Part shown: positions 49,590 through 61,869 of the stretch, in pieces
Layout of the letters: each line of letters starts with the position of its first letter
How positions within the stretch are numbered: position 1 is the stretch's first letter
Position numbers and translations under genes: made by a program
The notes under the pieces: generated by a model
What the model saw: only the letters and a program-made list of their open reading frames with translations
Told to the model about the DNA's origin: nothing
Databases searched by the model: none
Assembly: GCA_008921705.1 (NCBI GenBank)
Contig: VFFE01006810.1
Coordinates: forward strand, 267,586-331,585
Reading direction: 5' to 3'
Length of the DNA: 64,000 nt
Origin: Burhinus oedicnemus
Taxonomy: Eukaryota; Chordata; Aves; Charadriiformes; Burhinidae

Positions 49590-52480
49590 CTATGGAGCAT
49601 TCTTATGTTATTCTGTATTCTGAACAGCTGAAACAACTTTACTGCCTAGAAAATGTCACTAAAAAGTCACTAGATAACTAATATTTTATTCTTGTTCTAC
49701 TCTCAAAATATTTTGTGTCTGGAGTAAAGAATTATACAGATTCCTCATCTAGTATCAGAAATGGTCTCCTTTTACAAAAGTGAAATCTTGTGCCTAAAAA
49801 TAATCAAACAGACTAATAAAATCTTCTGTGGAGGCAAGAGGATGGAAGCTATATCAGAGCCCTATGTGGAAATAATCTATGTATATACAATAACTTTAAC
49901 AGAGACAAATAAATATATGCATATGAATACTATTTTTTTATATTACAGTTTCATACAGTGGACAACTGTGTTCTTAAGCAGTTGAGGTTATGAACAGGCC
50001 TTCAACTGGAGCTTGGGGTTGATCTGTGTAGTTCCGAGGGTTTGAATGCAAGGTCAGAAAACAACAGAATAATGACAGCATGTCTGACCTTGTCATTAGA
50101 CCAGCTAAGCAGTCTCCTCAATAAGCTTCCTTTTCTTATAACTGCATGACATTTTATTTGTAGACTGAATCAACATCCCCACTCTCTGCTGTCATGTAAG
50201 AAATACCTAACATGATGCAATATTTTCATGTGTTGCTCCTGCGGTAAATTTTTTTTGTTTCTGAATAAATTAAAGCATTTAACATCCATTTTCAAACTAT
50301 ATCCAAATTTACTGTCCCATAACAATGTCATTGCAGATTAAAACTGTGTAGATGATCAGTACATTTTTTTGAAAACCCTAAACATAAAATATTGTATCCT
50401 TATACAAGTTACCATGTTGTTCATATCAGATAATATTTGGAATTCCAGTTCCATGCTGCACAGAAACATGAGAGCTTATATCACAACTTGTACTCATGAC
50501 ATTAATGTAAGAGAAATGGTGTGTTCGACATTAGTGTAAGGAAGAATTACATCATATTGTTTGAGAAAGGCCAGAGAAAAAGATTTCTAAGGCATGCCAG
50601 GGTCAAATTAAAGTGGCTGAGAATCAGCAGTGTTCCTTATTTCAGGCTCCTTGCTCTGAAGCAGTCTTCAGAGTTGATGCAGCAAGGCATTTTCAACTTG
50701 TTTTGAGCACTTGTACAATGATAAAAGCTATAAATGCATTTACAGCTATAGATTATACAAAAACTGAGCTTCTGTTCTCCTCAAGTGAGCCAGAGATCTT
50801 TGGCACTACTTGTAGGCCACTAATACATATCTTAATCCTGAAGTAGGAGAGAATAATATGCTGCTTCTGCAACATAATCCTTAATAAGAATCTCAGAGTG
50901 CTTTACAAACAGTAACTAATTAATCCTCCCCATTGTTCAGCAAGCAGTTACTATTAATGTAGTCATAAGTAAATGGAGTCACAGCAAGATGAAGGCCAAA
51001 ATTTTGCAATGGGCTAAGAGAAAGGAGAGAAATTTCCATCGGTCTCTTTAAGATGAGTCAAAGGGCTTGCAGAAACTCTCCTAACCATGTGACATACAAC
51101 ATTCTCATCTTAAAAGAGCCAATGCTGTATGATGTGACCCATCAAGCTAGCCTTGCCTGATGGCAGAAGAAATATAAAATTTGAAACAAATTATTTACCA
51201 CCCTCAAATTTTTGTATAATTTTGTGGGCATTTGGAAAGTCTTTTCCAAACACGGTAATCTCTAGACTGCATAATAATGAACCCCACAAAAAGAACTTTT
51301 TCACTTCTACAAGTAAAATATAGAAGAAGAAAATGTAGTTTCTTTGTCGTCTTAGTTAAACTGAATGTATTTCCCTGCAATATAATAAGTAACTGCAGTT
51401 ATTAAGCAAAGCATGTGTACAATTTTTGATTGAAACAGGTAGCAATAGTGTAGAATAGAGCTGCACAAATTTTAGGATTTGGGGTTTGATTAATTAATCT
51501 TTTTTAAAATCAGAATTGCTTTATTTTATCCATTTACTAGTACATTTTTCAGAATTTTGGCCACTTACTGCTTTTATTCTAGTAGTTTCCACTAGAAAAA
51601 CTTGTACAGGCCGTGTTCAGAAAGCTTGGAAATTTCACTGCCATTCCTCTACTGGTCTCCAGATGAAAACCAAGACTTAATGCTGCTGTGAAACATGCTA
51701 GCCTCTGCCAGACCATCTATTATCAGCATGGGAACTAACATATTGAATCTCTCCATCACCAAAATGAGATAACATAACATTTTGAGTGAGATCACTGTGC
51801 CACAATTTCATTCTGCATATGATTTCCTTGGTGCGTTCACAGGAGACCAGAGTGCAGATTTAGCAACAGTTCTAATTCAAATTACTTTCTAATCATAAAA
51901 ACTTTACAAAATATACTATTTCCTACTGTATCATCTCTTTTAGCTTTTTACTATATGAAAAAAAAAAGATTAATCCTATGAACCAGTATTAGGGAGTAAA
52001 TGGACTACGTAACTAAACAAAAGGACATTAGCACTTTATTCCATATCTCCATCTCTCAATACGCAAATTTCACAACAGAATTATAGTTGTGGAATTTGAG
52101 GGAGAAGGTGAAGAGTTGGGTAAGGAAAAAACAATAGAGCACAAATCTTTTGCTTTTAACTTAAGCTATTTAAAAGGAAGGAAAGAGTTGGCTTTTATCT
52201 TACCACAGATCAGTCAGCTTGAAGGAGCAATGCTGTGATCTCACAACAAAAAGAAACTAACATGTTTAAGCACTTAATTTTTTCCTGAACCAGAGCTATT
52301 TTCCTTCATATCCCAGTGTTTATATCTCTCTCAGTGTATGACCGCTTTTTTCTCACTGTGGAGCATTGCCACAATCCATCCTTGCCTTGATCCTGCCTAT
52401 GCTGACACTTTATTAATTCCTTAATGGTTTTAACTATTTCCTTCTTCCTACTGGATCTCTGCTCTCTGCTTTCCTTTCAG
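49590..52480. other. Non-coding, no recognised element
   Basis: No supported gene or repeat family. Short chance frames only (49761-49985, 50521-50846). Confidence 0.45.
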
Positions 52481-52502
52481 AAAAACAAACAAACAAACAA
52501 AG
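52481..52502 (+). repeat. (CAAA)n microsatellite
   Basis: About four copies of caaa preceded by an A-run. Simple repeat. Confidence 0.85.
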
Positions 52503-54257
52503 AGCTAACATAAGTAAGAGGGGTGGGGTTTTTTTTCCTCAAAATTTCCTCAACAGAGTTGCAGAGTATCTGTGTAACCAACACCAGTAGCCATAGGTTC
52601 CCTATACTCATCCTTCTTTTCTTACCATCTATTCAAGTACTGAGCCTGGGCTGCTGCAGAATTAGCAGCTTTCCAATGCCATTTTTCTACATGAAAATGA
52701 AGAACATTAAGGGACTTCTCCATTGCCTGTCAAGTTAAGTGCAAACACCTACATTGTTATGCTTTTAAAGGCTTCCATGACTGACGATGAACAGATGGCA
52801 AGATTTGGTTAAGTCTTAGGGAACCAGAATGTTGATTAATAATAGAGTAAATCTGGCACAGATCTAGCCTTCAACTTCTCTTTGCTTGTTTCCTCCACTG
52901 ATTTATTTTACTTAAATCTATCTTCTGAACCTCTTTTTAGCTTGCCTCTTTCTGATTCTGAGCAATCAATTCTAGTGATCATTTCCCTGTCTTGGATTTT
53001 TCTTGCTGTAATATATTACAACAGGAACAGGAAGAGAAAAGAAAACAGAAAAAACCTGCAACCCTCCCCTCTCCAAAAAACCCCTCTGTTAATAGCTTTC
53101 AAACCAAATTGGACATGTACACATATACCTGCCTGCAAACACCTTAGAAAATAGGACTCCGCTGATCTTCCTGTATCATGCAAATATCATATTACTGACA
53201 TTAGCTGACACCTACCTGAAAAAATTCTTGGTTCCATATGTGTTGTTTTCACATGTTGGGTATCCTCATTTACTTCCCTGCTCATCTCATGCTGCCCCCT
53301 CCTGTCTAATCCACCTGGCACTTGTGCTGTATAAAAAATAATTTAAAAAAGAGTAGTTTAGAAATGCTAATATTAAAAAGCAATTAATAGGAACTGATTT
53401 CCATACTTTGGTTCCTGCATACCACTTTAATATTCCTGGTCTTTCAAAATCACAGTATAGAAACTGTAGTTGTTAATTTTTACTCGTTGTGTTCTTTTTG
53501 GAAGAGGAAGGGGGCAGGGTGAGGTAAGAGGGAGGATTGGAGACATGTGTAAACTTCCTTTTAATTTAAAACACCTAAGAGAATCACACTCATTTAAGTT
53601 ATCTTTCAGACTTCATGGCCTCGTTATCCTTTCCTTGTGTGCAAAGAATTCCCACAGTGACACACCAAGAAGCAAAAATTAAATGTATAGATAAATAAAT
53701 GTTAGAATGAAAAATATTTGAGGATTTCTTTTCTCACATATATTATTAAAATGTAAATACGTATTAATTATAAAAACATTTTAATACTGTATATATATGG
53801 CTAAGTATGGTTATAAATCTGAGTGAGATCAAATCTGAAATGCATGCTGCCAGCTGCTTCCCAGTAGTGGTGGTAAGTTACTTACTCAACCTGCAATTAA
53901 CTGTACAAATCCACATCAAAATGTTTGGAACCTGAAATAATTACCTGAACATGACTCACAGAAATTAGAACAAGCATTGCCTCTCTAACATTTAGTACAG
54001 CTGCCAGAAAATAAAGTAGTAAATTAAGGAAACATCAGAAGGAAAGGAATTAAAAGGAAAGCTGTGGGAAGAAGGGGAAAGGTACTTAATAGCATTATGT
54101 ACTTTCTTCTTCATAATTGCCCTCTTTCCTACTGTCAGTCCTCTCCAAAATTCTGGTATGAAGCAAGTTTTATAAACAGACCTGAAAAAATAGTACTGTT
54201 CAACATACCTCTCTTTCAAGAAGGCACTCCATGGTACTTTGAATTATCTAGCTCTTT

Positions 54258-54345
54258 AGAAAAAAAAAAAACAAAAAAAACCCAAAAAAAACATTTTCAG
54301 GAGAGATTACAACTTTTTAAAAAATCTTAAAAAAAAATTTAAAAT
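54258..54345. repeat. A-rich low-complexity block
   Basis: Runs of 8 to 12 A interrupted by single C or CCC (54260-54292), then a second A-run at about 54329-54337. It is not attached to a recognisable retroposon. Confidence 0.85.
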
Positions 54346-56380
54346 GTGGTTTCATAACCTCTTTTTCCTCATTATTCAGGCTTTACAACGCTCCTGGGTA
54401 TAAATTACAGAACCAAATGCATACTGAATATACTATACATGTTCTAGATCTAAATGTAAAAGATTTAAAAGGCGGCTCTCCTGACATTAAAACCAGAGCT
54501 ATATCAACAACCAGCTGCAGTCATTTTTGTTACGACTTTGATTCAGATTATGATGCCAACCCAGAAGGCTGATATACAGACTAGTTTCACTGGTGCTTCC
54601 TGACATGGAACAAAGTTTTGCTATTTTGTATTCTAACATGTATTCATACCTAATTCATAATATAGAGTGAAAGCAAGCATGAACCCATCAACTTTGCTTC
54701 CTTTTCCTGTTTTTGTGACTTTTGAAAGCTGAAAAGCAGTGACAACTCAACTGAAAGTGTTGCCGCCGTGAAGAAGTTTTGAAAACTTTTGTTATGCTGA
54801 ATCAGACTACTGGAAAAGTCCCATTGCAAAGGTCTGGATAATTTAAAGAAATTTGTACTACCATTTCAACTTACTATAAAACGATGTCAGAGAACTATTA
54901 GTCAAGATATTTCTACCAGAGCATTTAATGAGAGTTGTGAGGTGTCTGTGCATAGGTGTCCTCCTCAGCCTGTAACCACAAACTTCACAGATTAATTTCT
55001 AAACTTAGGTAGAATTCTCAGAGACCTTTATGCTCATCTCCACAGACTGAATCCGAGTTCTTGATTTTCCAGCTGTATTTGCCAAACTGAACTTCTAAAA
55101 TATCACAGAGAATTCTGTGCACGTATAATTTTCTTGTCTTTGATGTGGCTTGCACTATTACACATTTTTCTTCCCTCAGAATAAAATTATCATCATTATA
55201 TCAAAAGCATATATGTTACAGCCACTACCTTTATCTTATCTCAAAGTAACTCTACTTCAGAAATTACTGTATTTTATGTATTACCCTTATAGCATTCTTG
55301 GTTTGGGGGTAGAGGGGCTCCCAAGAAAAACAGGTTAATATGAGTAAAGTGTGTTTATTAGTACCAACATGTCTACAGAGTTATGATCAGATCCTCACTC
55401 CAGATTATTTTAATTTTTCTTGCTTTCTCCATTTGCTTACACACACAAACATGTTTTGATTCCCCACACTCTAGCTTTTTCCTCTTATTTATCTTATGTC
55501 AGTGCTGGCATTTCCTTTTTCTTTTCATTCCAAATGATTTCTTTTCCTCTGCATTTGTACTCAGGTGTTGGAACATGACTACTCACAGCTCCATGGAATA
55601 ACTGTTTTCTCACACTGCATTAAAATTGGTTGAATAAAATGGTGGCGCCACTAGTGAGAACTAGCTGCTTGGTTTGTTATTTTTCTTTCCTTTGCTTTGG
55701 GCTCTAAAACAGGATTTGGTGGTGGATCTGTCTGAAAGAGACATATAAAGAGAATCCTGAGGGTGACTGTAAAACCTAGTAACCCCCATTGTATTTACTG
55801 TATGATACTGTTCGTGAAGAGAAGTATTTGGGATATCACAAGATAGCCATTTAACATAAGAATTACTGTGACCTGAAAGAGAATGTTGATCCACCAAGTC
55901 AACAAAACATGTCAAACATTAAACAGAATTACTCAGAGGAAGGCAGCTGGTTTTTTTTTCTTAATGAAGAAACAATTTCATAAGGAATAGCAGAAATGAT
56001 GGACTCCCTTTAAAATAAAAGTGTGAGGACCTGCCTCTGTCTCTGCTTGGTATAGATACAATTCCAGAATTTATGTTGCAGATAGAGGTCTGTGCAATAA
56101 CGCAAACCATCACCATTCATTAAGCCTGGGAAGACAAATATTAGAAAAACAGCTCCATCAAGTCAAGATTTATAGCCTCTTTTCCGCTTTATCCTTACAA
56201 TGGTTTTCTTAAATGATTTTTTTTTTCTTTGTGGCTCTTTAGATGATAAACTCTGTTTACTGGACAGCATCTCATAAATTATTTCAGATAATTTCAATAT
56301 AAGCCTAGGCTGAATGCCAGTTTTGCTCTGCTGTGGAAGGCCTTCCATTTTTATTCAAACTCCATTTCCTATTCTTGCAG
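54346..56380. other. Non-coding, no recognised element
   Basis: No supported gene or repeat. The frames at 55150-55601 (plus) and 55661-55915 (minus) are short and have no motif. Confidence 0.4.
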
Positions 56381-56494
56381 AATATCCCATCATCCTTCCA
56401 TAAGCAAATGCCTCAAAGGCATCCCACAAACAAAAGTCTGCAACTGAATCCAATGCAAATTCTGTGCCACATGTCGAACATTATACAAGTCAAG
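56381..56494 (+). other. Candidate internal exon (114 nt)
   Basis: The acceptor is strong: the stretch ending 'tccatttcctattcttgcag' at 56380 is pyrimidine-rich. The donor 'gtcaag|gtgagt' at 56495 matches the consensus well. The interval is 114 nt, exactly 38 codons, and is open in the frame starting at its first base (NIPSSFHKQMPQRHPTNKSL). Reading in phase 0 into the next exon-like segment at 57368 gives 16 further codons (RMYFSKKPDILANAEL) and then a stop. I do not recognise the protein. A long non-coding RNA exon or decoy splice sites are real alternatives. Confidence 0.3.
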
Positions 56495-57367
56495 GTGAGT
56501 TTTGAATTAGATATTGTCCCAGCTTCCACCACAGAGATGTGCTGGAACACAAGCAGTTAAATAAAATGTAAAAATATTCATCATGACTATTAAGTGACTT
56601 TCTGTTATTTCTTTTTCATGATTGTTGGCCTGGTTTTGAAGTAGAGGTACAGTTAAAAGCCGTTTTATTATAGATGTGCAAAAAAATATCTTCCCAGCTG
56701 TAAGCGATGACTCTCACAAGTGAAATACACCTGGCTGCTAAGGTAAAATGTAGTAGCATGGAAGAAGAGGACACACAGCCAGCTCCTTTTCTCCTCCCTT
56801 TCCCAGAAGCAGTTGTTCATTAGAATTATGTGCAAAACATTTGATTGACCTGAGGTTCCACCTTTCAACACAATTTCTAAACACGCAGTGTTCATTTCTG
56901 GAAAAAAATCAGAGCAGTTAAATTGCCCTTGATGTTCTTCTCTTGGCAGCCTGAATTCAATTCCATCTTTCTAATTTGAGACTTATGCGAAGACATAGGA
57001 TAGTGAAGAGATCAGCTTTGGCACGAGGAGTACTGAGAGAGTTATTACATTACTAATGTTTACACAGAGCAACTGACTGGACAAACCTATAACGCAATGC
57101 TTCCTCAAAGGTGTAAAGAAGAATATGTTTTCACTCCTCTTCACATTGTCTTAAAAGTTCACAGATTATTCTAACAGTGTATTTTTCTTAGTGTATGTAC
57201 CACAGAATGTACAATGTGGAGAGCCCTCTTCCAAATTTTAGCCATGCTCTACATTACAAATGCTGGGCTATGCTGTTAGCAGAAACTCTTGAAGGGATTC
57301 CAGCACACTTTCCTAGAAATGTTTCTGCCAGTCTGAGTATCAACCTTGTCACTCTTTGACGTTGCAG

Positions 57368-57555
57368 AGAATGTACTTTTCCAAGAAACCAGATATTTTG
57401 GCCAATGCAGAGCTGTGAAGCGAAGGGCTTGGATTCTATTTCATCGGTCCCCCTGCAGAAGCTTTTCACAGGCTGATATTGTCAGCTGTGCTAGCCAAGA
57501 GTGCTCTCGGTATACTCAGGTGGACTGTTGCCAGACCTCCAAAGATGAAAACAAG
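57368..57555 (+). other. Candidate exon (188 nt), Cys-rich in its open frame
   Basis: The acceptor 'ccttgtcactctttgacgttgcag' ends at 57367 and the donor 'acaag|gtaaga' starts at 57556. One frame is open across the whole 188 nt (entry phase 1, ending at a codon boundary). It encodes a Cys-rich stretch containing CRAVKRRAWILFHRSPCRSF and ADIVSCASQECSRYTQVDCC. Cys spacing of this kind suggests a secreted or extracellular module, but I cannot match a family. The open frame differs from the phase delivered by the 56381-56494 segment, so if both are coding they are either not consecutive or the second is terminal. Confidence 0.27.
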
Positions 57556-57559
57556 GTAA

Positions 57560-60500
57560 GATTTCTCTTCTATTCTCATGCATTTCCACGAAATTAGAAA
57601 TTTCTGTCTCAGAACTCAGGCTTGATATTACTCAGATTGGATACAAGAAAACTATGTGGTTTAGCTGAACCGTCCATCCAGCTTTAACAGATATAGTCAT
57701 TTAAAGAATCATTAGTACAGTTAAAAATATGCATTCAACTTCAAATAAATTCAAAACAAAGATAGAGATGCAAAAGAACAACCACTTTTTCGTGGGTAGT
57801 GGCTGTGACAGAGCAACTTTGAAGTTCATGTCCCCAAGTACTGCACATATACGATTGTCTTACATGCGGAACCCAGGATTAAACACTGGAAACACTTCCG
57901 TTTTACATAAAGCAGTGTTTGTGAGAATCCTTAGGGAATCGTTGGGTGATTCTGTTATTGCCCAAGGATTGACTCTGGAACAGAACTTCGACACTGCAAT
58001 AGTGAGCATTATACTAGTTTATATTTTTTCCTGTCATCTAACAGAATCCTGAAATAGGTTTTCAGGTTCTTCCTGAAGGACACAGCAATGTATTGATGTC
58101 TACCAAGAGCATTCACAACAGCCACTAACCTGATATGGAGCCACCTAAGCTAACCAGCTGTATGGAAATGCCAGAGTCCTTACTTCTTACAGAAGAACTG
58201 GGGACCAACTCCATTAGCGCTCAGCTGGAGAGAAGCAGCTGTCTTCCCTTCCACCCACAGGTGGTGAATCTTCTCTCTCATTCCCAACTTTGGAAAAAAA
58301 AATAGGTGGAGGTGACAGCACAGTGATTCTGTGTCCTCTAAAATGCTTTACTGAATGATTAAAAAGACAACCCAGCTCAAATTCCTCACCTGCTGATTTA
58401 AGGAATCAACATTGCACACATACCAGATAAACAAGTATCTTTTGCACAGTAAGACATGCAGTGAAACAATCTCTTGAATCAGATCTTGCAGGCCTGTACC
58501 TGGGAATCCCCTTGAAATGTTGTCAAGCACAAAGATCACCAGCAATGAAACTGAATGAGGTTTTAGACAGCTTTGACAGTTTTCAGGTCCTTTAGTCACC
58601 AAATAGCTGAGACAGCTGAGGATCTCTGTTGCTCCTGAATGGTGGACTCAATGCTCGTTACCCTCCTACAGTTTAGAGATTAAATTATTATCTGTATGAA
58701 TTACAAAATATTAATAATAAAGTCATAGCTCAGATGTGTAATAATCTTGTAAATACCTGGGGAAGACAACAGTCTCAATGTTTTAAAAATCATCATATGA
58801 TGTTAAACCAACATTTTAATCTATATGATGTAGTTTTTATGTAGTCATGTTAATTTACTTCAACCAGGATCTGGCCCAGACACTCTTACACTGGTGGTTT
58901 GGATTTCTTGGTCACACACTTCAGACTTGGTTTTAGATATATAAATACATGTATATAAAAACAATATTTTGACAAAGAGTTGACTCAGATGTTTTCCAGA
59001 ATTGTAATCTTCCAAGTCATCATTTATGAAAAGCATATTTAGAAAACAGAAAACTTGTGTGAAATGTCTCAGAAAGCAGCTTTGGCTCCTTTATAGCCAT
59101 GTATTTTTTCATTCAGTCATATGATCATTTGTTTAAAATATTGCTGATTATATTCAATTGCTTTTTTAAAAAATTATTCTTATGTTTTATTGAAGCAATA
59201 ACTCCAGTCTGAAGTTAAACAGGGAGCCTAGATGAGGTCTGATAAAAATAATACAACTGAACATCCTTCTCTACCAAAAAAAGGAGTTTCTAATCTTTTG
59301 CACTGAATGAATTTAGTTTCACAGACCTGCAATAAGAGAAGGCCATCCACCTTTTGTAAAATAATTCTGATTCAGATCTCTATGCCCAATTAGAGATTGA
59401 ATGCTCTTTATTTTACACCAGCTATTGAGCAAATTGGGTTAACATAGCTTTCCCTTCTGAATCTACTGACTTAAAAAAAAATTGAATAGCAGCAACATTT
59501 CTTGACCACTTTTGCCCTATCAACTGTCATGTGCACAACAAGCAGTAGCTGGGCAGTATTGTTTTCTACCCATCACAGTGCAAAAAGCTCTGATAAATTG
59601 CAACAATAAAGGCTTCAAGCATTACAATCAATACTTAATGGAATAATGTAAATCCAGCTTGTGTATGACTTGGGGATTGTGTTCTCTGGCAAAGAGCAAA
59701 AGATTGATGCACAGCAGCAGAAGTGCATCTTTTTTTTCCTCACAGTCAGAGCTATAAGAGAGACACAATAATGTGCTAAAGTTGCTTTGCTTGTATTGTG
59801 GAGTTATTACTATTTTTTTTCAGCCTGGTTTAAAAGGAGCCAGAGAGACATTGTGTCTCCCAGGGCTCTGTAAAAACCAAGTTAATGGTATTCTCAGTCT
59901 TTAGACACATTTACACATCTTCCATCTGCTTGGGAAGAAAAAAAAAAGCAGATTTCAATAACAAAAATTGTACAGATCTGCCTTCAGGCAATAGAAAATG
60001 CATGTGATAAGGGAATAGCCATGAAGTGCAAAGGAGTATTTAGGTCTTAGTGTTTATTGACTGGAGACTGTAAAGGAGATGTGAAGGATGTGTGAAAAAT
60101 CCTAAATAAAAGAGTTAGAATAACATACAATGTGGATTAGAAAATGTGCTTGAAAGGAATGCAACTGTCACTAAAGAACATGGTAAGAGGAGGAAGTGGG
60201 ATGGGAGAAATGAATGACAAGATTGAAGATAAGCAGTATTCTGCATCCAGAGTTTGGTTCAGGAAACATACTGTACTCTGCAATTCAGTCTCTTGGGTGC
60301 ATTACATCAATTCAAACAATACTCAAAATGCACAAATTCTACTTTCCTCTCTCCTCTTTGTCTCTATTGAGTTGTATTCTTAATTCAGATGAGGTCAGGC
60401 CCATAATCAGTTTGAAAAGATAAAGTGAAGGAACATTCAAATTCAAGGGGCAGTGGAAATGTCAGAAATAGCAATTAGAAATCATATTTTTAATATCCAC

Positions 60501-61505
60501 TCCACTCATTCAAGGAACATTACTAATTAGAAAACCCATCTGACAAATACTGCATCTGCAGAGCGCATAGTGTTTGTTTTCAAGGTTAAACAATAGGGCA
60601 GGAAAGAGAAACACATTAACAAAGATTCAGTCATAACCTGTATTTTTTGGATGCACATAGATTTACTGGAAATATTATGTTCAGTCATGTATGTTCCAAT
60701 ATCAGGCCCAAAGCCTCTTGGAAGTTTTGGACAAAGTTGCTTCTTCTTTTTTCTCCTCCTTTTGCTGTTCAAATGGTGAGAAATGTCATTTTACCACTTA
60801 TATGCATAGACGACAAGGGTAAAGGGATCTTATGTAAGGTCTAGTTTCCTACTTCTACAGGAAACAGAATAATATCTTTCTTCAACTTCTAAAGTACATA
60901 GTGAAAACAAGTTTGATTTTTTTTTTGTCCTCACTATTGCCACTGGTAACGTGATAGTGTTAAAGTTAGCAGCCCCCTAATTCCTAGCATAAAATTTATT
61001 CATAGACTGCTTACATGAATTTGGGTTTATGCCAATGTTGACCTTTAGCTGACCTTCAGCTTGTTGGGACTTCCCTCCTATGTGTTTGCCCTCAAAATGT
61101 TTTTAAAGGGAGCAATCATGCCCTTTAGGCTAAACAAGTCAGAGTATTCCAGTTTCCTCTCTAAGGCACACTGTTTTTATTCTAGAAGTTTTTCTACATA
61201 CCCATTTCTGTATAAGTTATCTCTCTCGAAGAGAAGCAGCTAAAACTGTTGCTCCCATATTCCAGACAATATGGTCAGAAATTCTGCAGTGGGATATTAA
61301 AAGAGGAAAAAAAGTCAGAACAGCCTGCAAACTTCTGTTCACTGCTGATTCATAGATCCAAGTCTTAACTGAGTATCAAAGACTAAATTAAATTTTGTAA
61401 CTAAAACCCAAAAAGCCCTAAAGTCTGAGTTTGATTTGAGCTGAATGCTACTATTCAGGAATGAGATCTAGAAGAAAAATCAATACTTCCAAGAAAATTT
61501 TAGTT
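57560..61505. other. Non-coding, no recognised element
   Basis: No supported gene. A good minus-strand donor (cag|gtgagg, at about 58389) lies at the end of an open frame (58602-58348), but no clear acceptor accompanies it. Confidence 0.4.
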
Positions 61506-61509
61506 CAGT

Positions 61510-61866
61510 CCCCAGTAGCAGGAAAAAAAGTAAATAGAATGTTAGGAATTATTAAAAAAGTAGTAAAGAAATAACAAAACAAATCAAAAAAACAGAGAAC
61601 ATAAGGAAACAACTGCATAAATCCATGGCATACCGCCTTTTGAATATCACGATGTACTAAACTTTCCATCTCGAAAAGTGAATAGAAGAACTGGAAAAGG
61701 TTCAAAGGCAGCAACAAAGCTAATCAAAGCCTGCAGCACTGATGAACAACTAAGTAGGCTTATACTCTTCAGCCTGAAAAAGATATAAATGAAAGTGGCT
61801 GTGGTCAAGTTTTATAAAATCATGAGTGGCAGAAAGACAGTGGAAATGGAACCACTGGCAAAGTAA
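61510..61866 (+). mobile_element. Ancient CR1-type LINE relic
   Basis: This is a highly diverged CR1 on the plus strand, recognisable only in pieces across frames. At 61530-61562 it reads KVNRMLGIIKK, matching the CR1 segment just before the thumb. At about 61691-61770, allowing frame shifts, it reads LEKVQ, then ATKLIKAC, then STDEQLSRLILFSLKKI, which aligns with the [11 protein letters not shown]...[10 protein letters not shown] region of the CR1 at 6355-6951. At 61788-61835 it reads MKVAVVKFYKIMSG, corresponding to the DLITLYKYLKG region. Similarity fades after about 61866, and no tail is visible. The divergence is far greater than in the other two copies. It resembles the older CR1 lineages shared widely among reptiles, though I cannot assign a subfamily. 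Confidence 0.75.
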
Positions 61867-61869
61867 GAG

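Noticed and set aside
58348..58602. 84-codon minus-strand frame ending near a cag|gtgagg donor
   Set aside because: No credible acceptor was found, and the frame continues past the donor without a stop, so nothing marks it as an exon.
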